In this document: positions 8,640-17,331 of the stretch, piece after piece
How the letters are laid out: each line of letters opens with the position of its first letter
Numbering within the stretch: the stretch's first letter is position 1
Assembly: GCA_024330265.1 (NCBI GenBank)
Contig: JANDLT010000042.1
Coordinates: 1 to 40,352 of the forward strand
DNA from: Pyrinomonadaceae bacterium MAG19_C2-C3
GTDB taxonomy: Bacteria; Acidobacteriota; Blastocatellia; Pyrinomonadales; Pyrinomonadaceae
Direction of reading: 5' to 3'
Length of the DNA: 40,352 bases
Position numbers and translations under genes: made by a program
Notes under the pieces: generated by a model
Told to the model about the DNA's origin: nothing
Seen by the model: the letters and a program-made list of their open reading frames with translations, nothing else
Database searches by the model: none

Positions 8640-9026
8640 TTACGGTGTGGACATTGAAGGCGGACGTTTCGCGTTTGCCCAAGATGCGCTTTTGTCGCTC
8701 ATCTGCAAAACGAGTTTCCCGCCGCGTGAGATTTCCGCGTGCGCCTTTTCCGGGCTGACGAATGAGACGCCGGTTTTCACTTCGATTTGTCGCGCATCTT
8801 TCGGGTCGAACGTCACATAAACTCCCACCGCAGTTTGTTCGCCCGTGACGTTTGCGGTGTTCGGATACGCATCTTCGTTGCGCCAAGTCCCGAAGGATTT
8901 GAACGGTTGCGAAAACTCGGCGGCGAAATGAAGCGTGTACGGCGAAGGATTCCAGCCGCCGATAAAATTGCCCGTGCCTTCGACGCGGTTCGGCGAGATG
9001 ACGCGCGTCGTCGTGGCAATCGGTCT
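8640..9026 (-). pseudogene. Remnant of a GH92 alpha-mannosidase (end of the N-terminal domain)
   Basis: Reading the minus strand directly after the TAA of the GH172 gene, and in the same frame, 128 codons stay open. They encode a stretch I recognise as the end of the GH92 N-terminal beta-sandwich: GWNPSPYTLHFAAEFSQPF, then VGVYVTFDP and VKTGVSFVSPEKAHAEIS (family pattern: sFvS.e.A..nl). Similarity fades after about 8740, and a second frame (ILGKRETSAFNVHTV) may continue the family pattern, suggesting a frameshift. The catalytic domain, the N-terminal two hundred residues and a start codon are missing. No ribosome binding site is present. It is best read as a decayed gene fragment. The assignment rests on remembered family patterns and would need a profile search. 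Confidence 0.6.
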
Positions 9027-11027
9027 TTATCCGATTCGTTCAAAGATGATTCGATAAATGTCGAAACCGAGTCCCGTCGAAGCATCGTTCTTGCCAATCA
9101 ATTTGAACATGACGCGGTTGTCGCCCTCGTTCATGTCAAGTTCGCCCAAAGGCATCTCCGCGCTCTTTTGCCGCGTGCTGGCATAAAGGTCAACGGGCGT
9201 GCCGATGCCAATTTCGTTTTTGAAAAGCTGGACAATCGCCCCGTCTGCGCCCTTGATTGCCTGAATCGAAACGCGATACTTGCCCGCCTGCGGCATCTCG
9301 CAGATGAAAGATATGTAGTGCGTGCCGAAGACTTCGCGCCCGTCGGCTTTCATCGAAAGATGCCTTAGATTTTCGTCACCGATTTTGTCATCTTTCTTCA
9401 TCAAGACGGCGTTTGACCATGAGAAAGCGTGAATCGGAGTCGTCCAACCCGGAGTGAAAACCACGCTAGTCGGGTCGGAGACTTTTCTGTCCGCGAGTTT
9501 CGGAAGATTAAGATTCGCCGTCGGGCGGTTTTCCGAATAGAAAAAACTCACGGAAGCATAATCGGTTGGAAATTTGTTTCCGACGGGACCGTGTTCGATG
9601 GTTTGCAAAATACTTCGCTCAAACGGATAAACGTCCGTCAGCATAAAGCGATAGCCGCCGGTGCGGGCGAGATGGCGCTTGAAATCAAGACTTCCGCTTA
9701 ACGGTAGCGAAACTCTATCGTCCCAACGTCCGGGAACGTCGTACCAACCGCCGTTGAAAAAATCTTCCGAACCCGTGCCGCGAATCACCAACTCACCGTC
9801 AAGGGTCGTCTCATCGTCGCCCTCAAAAAATTCGGGGATAGAACCGGGCTGCGTGCCTTGCGCTTGCAAGATAAACCCTACGGCGTGACCTCTGCCGCGC
9901 GTCTCAAGGAAGGTGTAGGGTTGCCCTTCGGTCGTTAAATTCTCGCGCCGCCACAAAGCGTAAAGTTTGCCTTCGTCGTTTCTTCTTCCAACATCCGCGT
10001 ATTTGATTTCGGCACTTATATCAAGCGGCGCACGGTCGCGCCGCTCCGAAACAAGTTCAATCCGCGCCGACTTATCAAACGGCATCGGCAGATAAATGTA
10101 GTTCGTATCGTCAATCGTTCCAAGCAGCAAAGATTTAACGGCAGGTTCACCCCAAGCGTAGCCGAACAGGTCGCCGACGGGAGCGACAATTGCCGGATTA
10201 GCGTCGCCGTCCCAGTAAATCTTGATAATCGTGTCGCGCTCTTTGCCCGCGAAAGCACTCGCCGGAGCTAACTTTAATCCCGCAATTCTGCCGGGTTTAT
10301 CGGTTTCAAAAACGGTTATCGTTTTACCCGGCGCGAGCGTCCCTTTGAAGTTGCGTGTGTTTAGTTTTTGATTGTCTGATACAGAGTAAGAACTGATGTC
10401 CGCACCCGTTGAAGCCAAAAACCTTTGTGCCTTTTCCAAGTTCGCTTTGAAGTCGTTTGAAGGAATCGCGGTATAAGTTTCGATTCCCGCGTCGTCGGCG
10501 TAAGTGGCGAAGTTGATTTGATAAAACTCTATCTTTTGAGTTTTAACCAAGACCTTACAAGATTTCTTGTAAGCCAAAGGCAGATATGAATAGAAACCGC
10601 CCGCGCCGATGCCGACGACGGGGGCGAGAAATGGAAACACGTTGCCCGTAAAAATGTCGCGGAATTTAATCTTTATGCGCGGCGTGCTTTCACCGTCGAA
10701 GTAAAATTCCACGATGTCATCGGTCGGCGTCGGCGTCCAGATTCGCGTGATGACGCCCGCGCCTTTGAGGTCTGCGATAACCAGACCGTCCGCTTCTTTT
10801 CGGACGAAAGAATACGTGCCGTTAAAGCCGTCATCATTGCCGCCCGTTCTATCGTAACTTGAGACAGAACCGATTTTTACAGACGGCTTAAACGTCGGCA
10901 GCAAATCCAAGCGGTGCAGTTGTTCGATACCGGAAAGCAATTTGACTTGCGCGTGCGCTGTCGGGCGACAAGTAAAAATAACGGCGGTGATGAAGATTAG
11001 AAAACAGGCTTGATAAATTGGCATCAT
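9027..11027 (-). CDS. Secreted GH172 (DUF2961) glycosidase
   Basis: This 666-residue protein has a signal peptide (start MMPIYQACFLIFITAV, cleavage near TAHA-QVK) and a DUF2961/GH172 catalytic region. Characteristic pieces are LSGIEQLHRLDLLP, SSYDRTGGNDDGFNG near the mature N-terminus, GTIDDTNYIYLPMPF, and the GTGSEDFFNGGWYDVPG block. A C-terminal carbohydrate-binding-like sandwich of about 140 residues ends at DIYRIIFERIG. Characterised GH172 members act on alpha-D-fructofuranosides or D-arabinofuranosides. I placed the start at 11027 because the signal peptide begins there; an open frame extends to 11360 but runs through the divergent GH51 gene. It is transcribed divergently from GH51 and both are exported, so they probably share a substrate. 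Confidence 0.9.
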   Translation of the reverse strand: MMPIYQACFLIFITAVIFTCRPTAHAQVKLLSGIEQLHRLDLLPTFKPSVKIGSVSSYDRTGGNDDGFNGTYSFVRKEADGLVIADLKGAGVITRIWTPTPTDDIVEFYFDGESTPRIKIKFRDIFTGNVFPFLAPVVGIGAGGFYSYLPLAYKKSCKVLVKTQKIEFYQINFATYADDAGIETYTAIPSNDFKANLEKAQRFLASTGADISSYSVSDNQKLNTRNFKGTLAPGKTITVFETDKPGRIAGLKLAPASAFAGKERDTIIKIYWDGDANPAIVAPVGDLFGYAWGEPAVKSLLLGTIDDTNYIYLPMPFDKSARIELVSERRDRAPLDISAEIKYADVGRRNDEGKLYALWRRENLTTEGQPYTFLETRGRGHAVGFILQAQGTQPGSIPEFFEGDDETTLDGELVIRGTGSEDFFNGGWYDVPGRWDDRVSLPLSGSLDFKRHLARTGGYRFMLTDVYPFERSILQTIEHGPVGNKFPTDYASVSFFYSENRPTANLNLPKLADRKVSDPTSVVFTPGWTTPIHAFSWSNAVLMKKDDKIGDENLRHLSMKADGREVFGTHYISFICEMPQAGKYRVSIQAIKGADGAIVQLFKNEIGIGTPVDLYASTRQKSAEMPLGELDMNEGDNRVMFKLIGKNDASTGLGFDIYRIIFERIG

Positions 11028-11109
11028 GTAATTTCTTCGTCCCAATCGGGCGGCAGGTAAAGGATTGTAAAGTAACCAAACAAGAAAGTAAGAGCAGGGA
11101 ATGAAACTG
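11028..11109. promoter_or_regulatory. Divergent promoter region between GH172 and GH51
   Basis: Only 73-82 bases separate the start codons of two divergently transcribed secreted glycosidases, so both promoters must lie here or overlap the coding starts. AGGGA occurs just before both candidate GH51 starts. I see no convincing -35/-10 pair or palindromic operator. Confidence 0.4.
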
Positions 11110-13416
11110 ATGATACAACGTCGTAAGAATTTCACCACGCGATATTTCACCACTCGATTAAACCGCATCGTCGCGCATGTAACTTTCATCGCTTTCATTT
11201 TACAAGCGATTTCTCCGACGACGTTCGCGCAACAATCTTCGTCGCGCGAGCCGTTCACAGAGTTCACCCGCGCCGCCAAGTTGAATGCGGCGCGGGTTGA
11301 AGTTGATGCTTCGCAAACCTCGAAGTTCACGATTCCGGCGACGCTGTTCGGCACGTTCACGGAGAATATATGGGACGCGGTTTATGGCGGCGTGTGGGCG
11401 CAAGTTTTGCACAATCCGAGTTTCGAGCCGGACTACTTGAGCGCGCAAAGCGTGCTTGACGCGACGCGCTACGGACGCCTCGTGACCGACCCGTCGTTTG
11501 GCAGCGGCTATGTGCGCGTTGAACCACTGCCCGAAGCGACGGAGCGCGAACGGACGCGCTTTATTCAATCGTCCGCGCTCGGCTTGCCTCTGCCGTGGGA
11601 AGCTTTGCGCATGACGGGGGCGCGTTATGAGCCGCGCGACGGCGAGGCTTTCAATTCGTATCGTTCACTGCTCATCATGGGCTTGGCAAATCGTGAAGTC
11701 GGCGTGCGGCAGGGCGTGTATCTTCCGATTCATCGCACAGGCTCTTACGTCGGCAAGTTGTGGACGAAGGTTGTGAGTTTGCCAAACGATAAACGGGACA
11801 CACGCGCGCCGCTGCTGTCCATTAGCTTTCGCCGTCGTGACCAACCCGATGACGTGATTGCGCGTACCCAAGTCATGCTTGATAAACCGGAAGCTTCGTC
11901 ACAAGCAAACCCGACACAGACGAGTCAGCGAGCGGGTTGGATAAAGCATGAGTTTAAACTTGATGTGCCGCCGTCTAAAATCGCTTCGCTGGAGAAAGTT
12001 GATTTCTGCCTCGCGGTTGATGACGAACGGCGTGTCTTTGTTGATAACGTGTGGCTTCAACCCGCCGACCACATCGAAGGCTTCGACCCGGAAATCATAC
12101 GGGCAGCGCGCGAGATGCGAACGCCGCTCTTACGCTTCGGCGGAAACTTCGTCAGTGGTTATCACTGGCAGGACGGCGTTGGCGACATGGACAAGCGGCG
12201 CACGATGCTTAATCAAGCGTGGGGCTTGCCGGAATATAACCACTTCGGGACGGATGAGTTTATTCGCCTGTGTCGCCTAATCGGTGCTGAACCGCAAATC
12301 AGCGTCAACGCCGGAAGCGGCGAGAGCGAAGAAGCGGCGGCGTGGGTTGAATACTGTAACGGTGCGGCGACGACGAAGTACGGGGCGATGCGTGCGCGTC
12401 ATGGTCATCCCGAACCGTACAACGTCAAGCTGTGGGAAATCGGAAATGAGCTGTGGGGCGATTTCCAAATCGGCTGGCAGACCGCCGCCTCGAACGCCAC
12501 ACGCTATGTCGAGTTTGTGCGCGCGATGCGTAAGGTTGACCCAAGCATCAAGTTTATCGCCACCGGAGCGGACATAGATTTTTACAGAGATTGGAATGCG
12601 GCTTTGATTGACGCGGCGGGAAGCAATCTTGATTTAGTCTCGACGCACCTTGTCATCGGAATGCAGCCCGCCGAACAGCGTCGCCGTGATGCCGACGATG
12701 CTTTCACGCACGCTTCTGATTTCGCCGTCCCCGTCGCCGTCGGGCGCAAGTTGGACGAGATGCGCGGTCAATTCGATTCGCACGAAAGCACACGCGGACG
12801 TGTCAAGCTGGCTTTCACCGAATGGCAATTCTGGAGTCCGCGTCCGCAAGACCCACGCTTTACAAACATGGGCGGCGCACTCAACAGCGCGGCGTTCTTT
12901 AACATGCTCACACGGCGCGCTGACTTTGTGCCAATCTCGAACATGTCGAACCTCGTGGGGTTCGCCGGAATCCATCGCCAGCGCGGTCGCACCTTCGTCA
13001 CGCCGTCGTATCACGTCTTCCGCCTCTACTCCGATACGGTCGGCTGGCGCGTCGCACAAATTAAATTACAGACGGGAGCTTACGATGTGCGTGACGGCAA
13101 TCGCCGCGCACCGGAAACAAGCGATGTGCCGTACCTCGACGCGCTCGCGTTGCTCTCGCCCGACGCGAAAACAATGCGCGTCTATCTCATCAACCGTCAT
13201 CAGACGGATGCCATCACGACCAACCTTCAAACGCAAAACTTCACACCGTCAGCACAGGCGACGATGCGGCGTTTGAGCGGCGGGATTGACGAAGCCAACA
13301 CGCCCGAACAAAGCGCGCGCATCGCGGTCAAGCAAAGTGAAATTGAAGCGCGCGGCTTAGAAGCACTCACGCTTCCGCCGCGTTCAGTCAGCGTCGTCGA
13401 GTTGAAGACGAGATAA
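11101..13416 (+). CDS. Secreted alpha-L-arabinofuranosidase (GH51)
   Basis: This 771-residue protein has an N-terminal signal (FIAFILQAISPTTFAQQ) and a long GH51 fold: N-terminal carbohydrate-binding sandwich, then a TIM barrel, then a C-terminal beta domain. FGGNFVSGYHWQDGVG matches the GH51 'GGNF.S.Y.W.D..G' motif. The acid/base Glu is in WEIGNELWG (about residue 450) and the nucleophile Glu in LAFTEWQFW (about 574). It would release terminal L-arabinofuranose from arabinan or arabinoxylan outside the cytoplasm. Start choice: ATG 11101 lies immediately after AGGGA, whereas ATG 11110 has the same AGGGA nine bases upstream and may be the real start. No downstream partner on the same strand follows. 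Confidence 0.92.
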   Translation: MKLMIQRRKNFTTRYFTTRLNRIVAHVTFIAFILQAISPTTFAQQSSSREPFTEFTRAAKLNAARVEVDASQTSKFTIPATLFGTFTENIWDAVYGGVWAQVLHNPSFEPDYLSAQSVLDATRYGRLVTDPSFGSGYVRVEPLPEATERERTRFIQSSALGLPLPWEALRMTGARYEPRDGEAFNSYRSLLIMGLANREVGVRQGVYLPIHRTGSYVGKLWTKVVSLPNDKRDTRAPLLSISFRRRDQPDDVIARTQVMLDKPEASSQANPTQTSQRAGWIKHEFKLDVPPSKIASLEKVDFCLAVDDERRVFVDNVWLQPADHIEGFDPEIIRAAREMRTPLLRFGGNFVSGYHWQDGVGDMDKRRTMLNQAWGLPEYNHFGTDEFIRLCRLIGAEPQISVNAGSGESEEAAAWVEYCNGAATTKYGAMRARHGHPEPYNVKLWEIGNELWGDFQIGWQTAASNATRYVEFVRAMRKVDPSIKFIATGADIDFYRDWNAALIDAAGSNLDLVSTHLVIGMQPAEQRRRDADDAFTHASDFAVPVAVGRKLDEMRGQFDSHESTRGRVKLAFTEWQFWSPRPQDPRFTNMGGALNSAAFFNMLTRRADFVPISNMSNLVGFAGIHRQRGRTFVTPSYHVFRLYSDTVGWRVAQIKLQTGAYDVRDGNRRAPETSDVPYLDALALLSPDAKTMRVYLINRHQTDAITTNLQTQNFTPSAQATMRRLSGGIDEANTPEQSARIAVKQSEIEARGLEALTLPPRSVSVVELKTR

Positions 13417-13440
13417 ACACCAAACACGACTTATGCATCT

Positions 13441-13676
13441 TAAAGCGTTTCTGAAAAGCCCCGAAGGAGCGAGATTCAATAGCTTGGGGCAACGCCCCAA
13501 GAAACAAGCCAAGATGATTTTCAAGCCCTGAAAGGGCGAAATAATCATCGGCATCACCAAATATGTCGCCCTTTCAGGGCTTGCCGGTCTTTTCTAACCT
13601 TTACCCGGCGCGGTGCGCCGGGCTATTGAATCTCGCCCCTTCGGGGCTTTCATAGACTTTTCAGACACGCTCTAAA
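13441..13676. repeat. Nested palindromic repeat element, about 235 bp
   Basis: Outer arms (TCTGAAAAGCCCCGAAGG near 13450 and CCTTCGGGGCTTTC near 13637, the second arm carrying a 9-base insertion) enclose GATTCAATAGC/GCTATTGAATC. Each side has its own hairpin: CTTGGGG/CCCCAAG at 13483-13501 and CCCGGCG/CGCCGGG at 13603-13621. A central pair GCCCTGAAAGGGC/GCCCTTTCAGGGC lies at about 13525-13579. It fills the gap between the convergent GH51 and 73-residue genes. No ORF is credible within it. Confidence 0.8.
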
Positions 13677-13718
13677 ACCGCTTCGGCTAATCAATCGTTT
13701 GGCACTTCACGCCCATCG

Positions 13719-13940
13719 TTAAATTGAAGCGGAAGGAGAATCTCGAAACGCCGCAATCTGTTGCTCATATGTCGCTTTGCCTTTGACTGTGAACGGAATG
13801 TTTTGATTCGCCAACGCTTCCAAAGCAGATTCGGGAACAAGATGTTCGCCCGACTTCAAAACGCGCCCGGAGAAGCGTCCGAGCAGAAAGCCTAACGCCT
13901 GTTTTTCGGTTTCACGGTCTGAAAAAGTAATTGTCACCAT
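13719..13940 (-). CDS. Small soluble protein of unknown function (73 aa)
   Basis: The protein starts MVTITFSDRETEKQALGFLL and contains FSGRVLKSGEHLVPE and a C-terminal IPFTVKGKATYEQ. It has no membrane segment or Cys. AGAGGTAA lies about seven bases before the ATG, supporting real translation. Its size and fold style (beta-alpha with a 'LVPE.ALEAL' helix) recall small antitoxin-like proteins, but there is no partner: downstream is the palindromic element, upstream 80 bases of gap and then another gene. I do not recognise a named family. A solitary antitoxin or small regulator is only a guess. Confidence 0.65.
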   Translation of the reverse strand: MVTITFSDRETEKQALGFLLGRFSGRVLKSGEHLVPESALEALANQNIPFTVKGKATYEQQIAAFRDSPSASI

Positions 13941-14021
13941 AAAAAGTTACCTCTGTTCCATGCGATTCTAGCATTTGCCACAGTGATTAAGCGCACTACT
14001 ATACAGAAAAGGCATTCGTGT

Positions 14022-15902
14022 TTAACCACTTAACTGCCTTTCGCCTTTGCCCTGCGTGAGGGTCAGTACGCGGTTGATATTCGCGCCGCCGTTGAAGCTT
14101 TCGGTTGTGCCGTTTGACCACTTGATTTCCAGTTTGTTTATTTTGGTTGCCGCTCCCAAGCCGACGTGCAGGCGCACGTCGTTTTGCGAAGCATAACCCG
14201 CGCCGCTGAAAACGTCGGCGCGTTGGCGCGACATGCTCCCGTCGGCGTTAGCGGTCGTGATGAAAGCGGTGCTGCCCGTCGCGTCTTTCGGGGTGCGCTG
14301 TGTCGTATCACCGATGAGGCGCAAGGTGAGCCAGTTGCCCGTCGGCGTGGCGACGTTGCGAAGTATGGTTGGCGACGCGCCGATGTTGTTGACGACCGTA
14401 TCAAGTCGCCCGTCGTCGTCCAAGTCACCGATAGCCAGACCGCGCGCCGGAAGGCTTAGGGCTAAACCGCTTCCCGGTGCGGCACCGACGCGCTCGAATT
14501 TCCCGGCACGTAGATTGCGAAACAGCAACATTTGTTGCGCGTAGGATGTTCCCCATTGATGATTGTCAACGCCCGGATAAACATGACCGTTGGCGATAAG
14601 CACGTCTTGCCAACCGTCGTTGTCGTAATCGAGAAACGATGTTCCCCAACCCAGTTGCGGGATGGTAGTTTCACCGAATCCGGCTTGGTATGTGAGGTCT
14701 GTAAAGTTGCCGTCGCCGTCGCCGTGATAGAGCGTGTTCGTATCGTCGGAAAAATTGGTGACGTAAAAATCTATGCGCCCGTCGTTGTTGTAATCACCGA
14801 TGCCCAAACCCATACCGGCTTGTTCGCGCCCGTTTTCATTGAGGGCGACGCCGGAAGCATAACCGTTTTCTTCAAACGTGCCGTCGCCTTTGTTGATGTA
14901 GAGTTGCTTCGGCGTCGAATCGTTGACGACGATAAGGTCAAGTAAATCATCGTCGTTGGCGCGAATGAAGGCGGACGAAAAACCGTAGTAACCTTCAGGG
15001 TCGGTGACGCCCGCTTTGACGCTCACATCTTCAAAAGTCCCGTCCGGTTTTTGATGATACAGCGTGTCGCCTTCGCCTTTCAGACCTCGCGGTCCGCACA
15101 TCACGGGGACGCCGCGAAACTGACAATTACTTGCCGCACCCGTTTTCTGTATGTCGGCTGGACTCGGCGGCAAGTTGTTAAGGTCGAAGTGAACATAGCC
15201 GGGAACGAACAAATCCAATCGCCCGTCCGCGTCATAATCTCCGAAACTCGCCCCCGTACTCCAACCCTTGCGCGCGACGCCAAGCTTTTCGGCAACGTCG
15301 GTAAAAGTTCCGTCGCCGTTGTTTCGATAAAGCCGCGAGACACCATAGTTGCCGACGTAGATGTCGGGGTCGCCGTCGTTGTCATAATCACCCGTGCAGA
15401 CGCCCATTCCCCAACGTTCGTTGGCGACACCGGCTTTTGTCGTCACGTCTTCAAATTTCCAGTCGCCTAGATTGCGATAAAGCGCGGCACGCGGCGGGCT
15501 TCCTTTCCCGCGTAAAACCTCAAGGGTCGAACCGTTTAGCAAGTACACGTCTTGCTTGCCGTCGCCGTCATAATCGAAAATCGCCACGCCGCCGGAAGTG
15601 GTTTCGATGATGTAGTTTTTATCCGCACTGCCGGAGACGTGTTGAAAGCGGGCGAGTGCGGTGCGCGCGGTCATGTCCTGATAAACGACGGGAGCTTTCG
15701 GGTCGAAGATGCCGGTCGTGCGGCGCGTCGTATAGGTGCGGGCTTCGCCGGTCGAAGCCGTGTTTGAAGACGCGCTTCTTCCGCCCATACCTTGTACCGG
15801 AGCGGGGGTTTGCGCGAATGAAAAAGTGAGACAAACAAAAATAATGGTCAGGCACGCGGTCGCGCGGGACAGACACTTACTTGCAAAATAAAAACAGAAC
15901 AT
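14022..15902 (-). CDS. Secreted CRTAC1-like FG-GAP/VCBS repeat protein with ASPIC/UnbV domain
   Basis: This 626-residue protein has an N-terminal signal (ACLTIIFVCLTFSFAQ) and a seven-bladed-type propeller of FG-GAP/VCBS repeats. At least six Ca-binding loops of the D.D.DG type are visible: FDYDGDGKQD, GDYDNDGDPD, GDYDADGRLD, GDYNNDGRID, LDYDNDGWQD and GDLDDDGRLD. A conserved Cys-containing insert (CQFRGVPVMCGPRGLKGEGD) lies in the middle. The C-terminal ASPIC/UnbV domain ends LEIKWSNGTTESF. Such proteins are common and abundant in Acidobacteriota and Planctomycetota genomes; they are extracellular or periplasmic, but no function is established. The gene is monocistronic, with 300-base gaps toward its upstream neighbour. 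Its start has no clear ribosome binding site. Confidence 0.9.
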   Translation of the reverse strand: MFCFYFASKCLSRATACLTIIFVCLTFSFAQTPAPVQGMGGRSASSNTASTGEARTYTTRRTTGIFDPKAPVVYQDMTARTALARFQHVSGSADKNYIIETTSGGVAIFDYDGDGKQDVYLLNGSTLEVLRGKGSPPRAALYRNLGDWKFEDVTTKAGVANERWGMGVCTGDYDNDGDPDIYVGNYGVSRLYRNNGDGTFTDVAEKLGVARKGWSTGASFGDYDADGRLDLFVPGYVHFDLNNLPPSPADIQKTGAASNCQFRGVPVMCGPRGLKGEGDTLYHQKPDGTFEDVSVKAGVTDPEGYYGFSSAFIRANDDDLLDLIVVNDSTPKQLYINKGDGTFEENGYASGVALNENGREQAGMGLGIGDYNNDGRIDFYVTNFSDDTNTLYHGDGDGNFTDLTYQAGFGETTIPQLGWGTSFLDYDNDGWQDVLIANGHVYPGVDNHQWGTSYAQQMLLFRNLRAGKFERVGAAPGSGLALSLPARGLAIGDLDDDGRLDTVVNNIGASPTILRNVATPTGNWLTLRLIGDTTQRTPKDATGSTAFITTANADGSMSRQRADVFSGAGYASQNDVRLHVGLGAATKINKLEIKWSNGTTESFNGGANINRVLTLTQGKGERQLSG

Positions 15903-16242
15903 GAAGGTATTGTGCTTTCGAGTATTATTGGGTATCGCTTTCAGATGTTAGATGCGGTGTTGCCTTTACGACGCTGATTCTTGCGGCTTTGATGCAAGGC
16001 AGCGATAATTTGCCAACGCAAATACTATTGCGTAACTATTATGAATGTGGTCAGTGGTTGGTGGTCAGAAAGAAGCTGTCATTGCTCAACCCCCCGTTTC
16101 CGTTCGTGGTGTTGATGCCTCGAAATCGTGGCAACGCATCTTACGCGATAATGGTTGAGGCATTACACATCTTCATCTCCGATTGCCGAGTGGTGTAACC
16201 TATTTCTACCTTACAAACACGTTTGGACAGCAAGGAGAAACG
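15903..16242. other. 340-base gap without a gene
   Basis: The region lies between the divergent FG-GAP (-) and dioxygenase (+) genes and must hold both promoters. I see an imperfect repeated GGTCAGTGG/GGTGGTCAG near 16050-16070 but no convincing ORF, RNA or terminator. The only strong signal is AAGGAG at 16232-16237 before the dioxygenase ATG. Confidence 0.5.
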
Positions 16243-17331
16243 ATGTATCTGACAGGACTACACCACGTCACGGCAGTGACGGCGGACGCGCAATTGAATC
16301 TTCGTTTTTATACGGGGACGCTCGGAATGCGGCTTGTTAAAAAGACGGTTAATCAGGACGACGTTTCCGCGTATCACCTGTTTTACGCGGACGCTCTGGG
16401 GAGTCCCGGCACAGAACTGACGTTCTTCGATTGGGGATTCGCCGCCGCGCGTCGTCACGGCACGGGGACAATCTCGGAAATCGGTCTGCGCGTTCCCGAC
16501 GCCGATGCTCTCGAATGGTGGGGCGAAAGATTTGCCGAACACGCTGTCGAACACGGCATCACGCATGAACGCAATAATCGTTTGTGCCTACCGTTTAACG
16601 ACGGGGAAGGGCAACGCTTGATACTCATCGCGGATGACGCGAAGGCGGGCGACGAAACGGCAAATGAAACCGAAGCGGCGCGGGACGAAGCGGCGTGGCA
16701 TAACGATTCTGTGCCGCCGGAAGTTGCGATACGCGGTTTGAGTCATGTCACGTTGACCGTCAATCGCCTTGAACCGACGGCGCATCAACTGACCGCGATT
16801 CTCGGCTTTCGATTGGTCGGTTCGTACACGATACCCGCGAGTGATGACGACGATAAGGGTGAGGGCAAGGGTGATGACGCGCCTGACATCTTCGTGTTTG
16901 CGACGGGAACGGGCGGCACGGGTGCGGAAGTTCATGTCGCGGTGCGTCCCACATTGCCGCGCGGAACGGCGGGCAGAGGCGGCGTGCATCACGTCGCGTT
17001 TCGCACCCCCGACAATCATCAACATCGTGAATGGCAACGCCGTTTAGCCGAAGCCAAAGTCGGCGTGACGCCTGTAATTGACCGCTTCTATTTTCGTTCG
17101 CTCTACTTCCGCGAACCGGGCGGCGTGCTGTTCGAGATTGCGACCGACGGACCCGGCTTTGCGACCGATGAACCGCTTGCACATCTCGGCGAAAGATTAT
17201 CGCTTCCGCCGTTTCTCGAACCCAACCGCGCACGCATCGAAGCCAACTTGAAGCCTCTGTCGTCGCCTCCGAGTGATGACATGAATCACGGCAAACATCC
17301 GACGCCAACCGCCGAAGGGCAAGCCGGATGA
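16243..17331 (+). CDS. VOC-family ring-cleaving dioxygenase (MhqO/LinE-like)
   Basis: The protein has 362 residues with tandem glyoxalase (VOC) modules. The first starts TGLHHVTAVTADAQLNLRFY; the second starts GLSHVTLTVNR (about residue 166) and continues with GGVHHVAFRTPD and LFEIATDGPGF. His and Glu residues at these sites match the metal ligands of the extradiol dioxygenase fold. MhqO-type enzymes are linked to cleavage or detoxification of (hydro)quinones. The ATG at 16243 is preferred because AAGGAG lies six bases upstream; the frame is open to 16183 but without support. A Lys/Glu/Asp-rich insert (about residues 128-152) is longer than usual. It overlaps the esterase gene by ATGA, indicating translational coupling. 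Confidence 0.85.
   Translation: MYLTGLHHVTAVTADAQLNLRFYTGTLGMRLVKKTVNQDDVSAYHLFYADALGSPGTELTFFDWGFAAARRHGTGTISEIGLRVPDADALEWWGERFAEHAVEHGITHERNNRLCLPFNDGEGQRLILIADDAKAGDETANETEAARDEAAWHNDSVPPEVAIRGLSHVTLTVNRLEPTAHQLTAILGFRLVGSYTIPASDDDDKGEGKGDDAPDIFVFATGTGGTGAEVHVAVRPTLPRGTAGRGGVHHVAFRTPDNHQHREWQRRLAEAKVGVTPVIDRFYFRSLYFREPGGVLFEIATDGPGFATDEPLAHLGERLSLPPFLEPNRARIEANLKPLSSPPSDDMNHGKHPTPTAEGQAG

Noticed and set aside
8125..8820. 231-codon plus-strand frame
   Set aside because: It overlaps the end of GH43, a palindromic repeat and the antisense of the GH92 remnant; the composition is Arg/Ser-rich and matches nothing.
11028..11360. N-terminal extension of the GH172 frame to 777 residues
   Set aside because: It runs antisense through the start of the GH51 gene, and a clear signal peptide begins at 11027.
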